DNA of 32,528 bases from Bacilli bacterium. Lineage in GTDB: Bacteria; Bacillota_I; Bacilli_A; RFN20; CAG-826. Location: positions 1 through 32,528 of the forward strand of contig JAGBLL010000056.1 of assembly GCA_017635465.1 (NCBI GenBank). The letters are read 5' to 3'. Numbering within the stretch: the first letter of the stretch is position 1; every line of letters begins with the position of its first letter. Positions 31,424 to 32,528 of the stretch are shown in pieces. The notes under the pieces are model-generated. The model did no database searches. It was given only the letters and a program-made list of their open reading frames with translations, and was not told the DNA's origin. A program made the translations under genes and the position numbers.

Positions 31424-31463
31424 ATTATAGCAAAAACCATTCGTTATAGATGACATAATGTCA
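31424..31463 (-). promoter_or_regulatory. Promoter and palindromic operator of the tocopherol-cyclase-like gene
   Basis: On the minus strand an extended -10 TGCTATAAT (TATAAT at 31424-31429) lies about 18 bases before the ATG. The perfect palindrome TGACATAATGTCA (31451-31463, one-base centre) lies where a -35 would be or just upstream, and no good -35 is present. An activator bound at the palindrome is plausible. Confidence 0.5.
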
Positions 31464-31645
31464 AACACATTGAATATTTGGATTATTTATTTCCTTACCA
31501 GTTGATACATTGCTTTATGAAACTTATAACCCATACTTATTAAGTTTGATCAATGTTGGTGCATCGATTGCATTCTTTACGCTTGCTACATTTATATGGA
31601 CATTATGCGCGAGATGATACGAATCAACAGGATCTTAACTGATAT

Positions 31646-31673
31646 TAAAAAAGTCGCCCGTTATGGACGACTT
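31646..31673 (-). terminator. Terminator without a recognisable gene
   Basis: AAGTCGCCC and GGACGACTT arms, followed on the minus strand by TTTTTTAAT, nearly the same as the hairpin at 30208-30240. The only minus-strand frame ending next to it is a 22-codon scrap. Confidence 0.7.
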
Positions 31674-32175
31674 GTTTTCAATAAGTATAATATTGTCCTG
31701 GTGCGAGCTCGTTTATCGCAGTTGGTACAGTTTTAGCCATTCTCATTATGTCTGGTTGGAGGCATTTGCGAGCGGCCTTTTTGCATTAATTTATGCGAGA
31801 CGTGGCTGCTTTGCGGAAGGCGAGTTGTGGCAGACGTTTTGCGGTGAGTTAGGCATTTGCTTGAGTTAGTCGATTCGGTGCGATGTGGAGCTTGTTTGGC
31901 TTGCTTATGGGCGTGTGGCTACATGGTCTGAAAGTAGCTGCGTGTGCGGTTGGTTCGGCGGGCGGTCAGTAAGGTATGAGAAGAGAGTTTTGGTGGTAGC
32001 TATATATTATATATATAAATAGGTGTGAGATAGAGTAGATGGAAGTATGAGATAGTAGGTAGTTATTAGTATGTGTTGTAGTAGGTAAGTATGAGTAGTT
32101 TGTCTATGTATAGGTAGATAAGAAGTAAGTATTATTTGTCTAATATTTTTTTATATGGGGTGGGGAGAGAAAGTA

Positions 32176-32204
32176 TGAAAAAAGATCTAGGGTTAGTAGA
32201 TCTT
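32176..32204 (-). terminator. Perfect 8-base hairpin with T-run
   Basis: AAGATCTA (32182-32189) and TAGATCTT (32197-32204) with loop GGGTTAG. On the minus strand it is followed by a T-run, so it may stop transcription coming out of the IS66-type element. Confidence 0.6.
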
Positions 32205-32294
32205 AATTTGTGTTTTGTTGTTGTGATTAATTGTTGTGTAATGTATCTAAAGTTAATTATTGAGAATAATTGAAATTAGATTATTACAGGTGAT

Positions 32295-32528
32295 GTAACC
32301 GCCCAGCCCCAATGTTTAAAAAATAGACAAAAATCTTTGCAAAAATCTCAAGCTCAACCACCAAAGCTCAAAATAGCAAGCCATACAGTATGCCTAAAAG
32401 ATAGCCATATCTAGCGGTGATACGAATTTTCGAACAACTTGATCGAATATTCGAACTAAATAAAATATTGCTTAATAGATAGTTCCTTAGGGAGTTTCTC
32501 TGACCATGGTAAGAGATCTTCAATAGGA
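32295..32528 (-). mobile_element. Right end of an IS66-family insertion sequence (partial)
   Basis: The element edge starts GTAACCGCCCAGCCCC at 32295; IS66-family inverted repeats begin GTAA followed by a GC-rich run. About 160 bases inside lies the 3' end of a transposase frame. Base composition switches sharply here from C-poor to C-containing. The rest of the element is outside the window. CAGGTGAT (32287-32294) would be one copy of the expected 8-base target duplication. Confidence 0.7.
32456..32527 (-). CDS. IS66-family transposase, C-terminal end only
   Basis: The last 23 codons of a frame that runs off the window edge. It reads PIEDLLPWSEKLPKEL and then a short tail to a TAG. The LLPW motif near the C-terminus is typical of IS66 TnpC-type transposases, and the distance to the element end fits. 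Only the tail is visible, so whether the gene is intact cannot be judged. Confidence 0.65.
   Translation of the reverse strand, partial: PIEDLLPWSEKLPKELSIKQYFI

Larger units (their letters stand above)
31464..32294. other. Gene-poor interval with terminator twin and strong G-over-C skew
   Basis: I find no convincing gene. Contents: a spacer to about 31640; a hairpin with T-run at 31646-31673 that copies the terminator at 30208-30240. Then a 22-codon minus-strand frame (31678-31746, ending NELAPGQYYTY) stops just before that hairpin and could be the scrap of a lost gene. Next comes a G/T-rich stretch from about 31740. From 31981 to 32280 I count 78 G and 6 C on the plus strand. An inverted repeat AAGATCTA/TAGATCTT with a T-run on the minus strand (32176-32204) lies inside it. 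Confidence 0.55.

Noticed and set aside
31663-31869. A 68-codon plus-strand frame
   Set aside because: Its start lies inside the terminator hairpin, it has no ribosome site, and the open frame is explained by the C-poor composition.
1-32528. CRISPR array
   Set aside because: No set of regularly spaced repeats with unique spacers is present; the only dispersed repeat is the 72-base promoter duplication.

Overview
The window is AT-rich DNA with a Firmicutes/Bacilli-type gene set. It probably comes from an uncultured gut-associated member of Bacilli (Erysipelotrichales/RF39-like); this placement is inferred from gene content only. Supporting signs are a run of core genes in Firmicutes order (gdpP, rplI, dnaB, walJ/yycJ, rlmH), strong Shine-Dalgarno sites, many lipoproteins with Ser/Pro/Thr linkers, and no outer-membrane genes. 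TGA is used as a stop (rlmH overlaps the next gene as ATGA, and rplI ends in TGA), so this is the standard code and not the Mycoplasma code.

Layout. 7-401 (-): tmRNA with a readable tag. 492-6136 (-): a carbohydrate block with a membrane protein, a membrane-anchored GH3 glycosidase of permuted domain order, and an AraC regulator. 6409-11190 (-): three surface lipoproteins, namely two paralogous tyrosine-phosphatase-fold proteins in tandem and a repeat-containing CXXC lipoprotein. 11614-12936 (-): xylose isomerase. 13199-14251 (+): a membrane protein convergent with the core block. 14252-19811 (-): small hypothetical, rlmH, walJ, dnaB, rplI, gdpP, tightly packed or overlapping. 19975-21938 (-): an SGNH hydrolase lipoprotein and an exported aldose-1-epimerase-like lipoprotein. 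22007-23072 (-): a YcxB-like membrane protein and an HD protein. 23275-28245 (+): STAS protein, a three-domain NRPS-like protein (adenylation-carrier-condensation) and a type-B carboxylesterase, forming one operon. 28288-31406 (-): lipoprotein, Pr6Pr-like membrane protein with a 27-codon leader ORF, a Nif11-leader/zinc-ribbon peptide, and a tocopherol-cyclase-like protein. 31407-32528: gene-poor DNA with an extreme G-over-C skew, ending in the edge of an IS66-type element.

The most interesting part is 23.1-31.5 kb. The NRPS-like operon, the Nif11-type peptide and the leader ORF/Pr6Pr gene share one upstream element: direct repeats of TGTGGCA-like heptamers with an 11-base period, placed 27-28 bases upstream of a -10-like hexamer. 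This suggests that a small-molecule pathway, a leader-bearing Cys-rich peptide and a membrane protein are co-regulated by one unidentified activator. The NRPS-like adenylation domain has Val where amino-acid-activating domains carry the Asp that holds the alpha-amino group, so its substrate may not be an ordinary alpha-amino acid. The Nif11-like promoter, leader and first codons also exist as a second, gap-free copy (56 of 72 positions identical by hand alignment) in front of the Pr6Pr gene.
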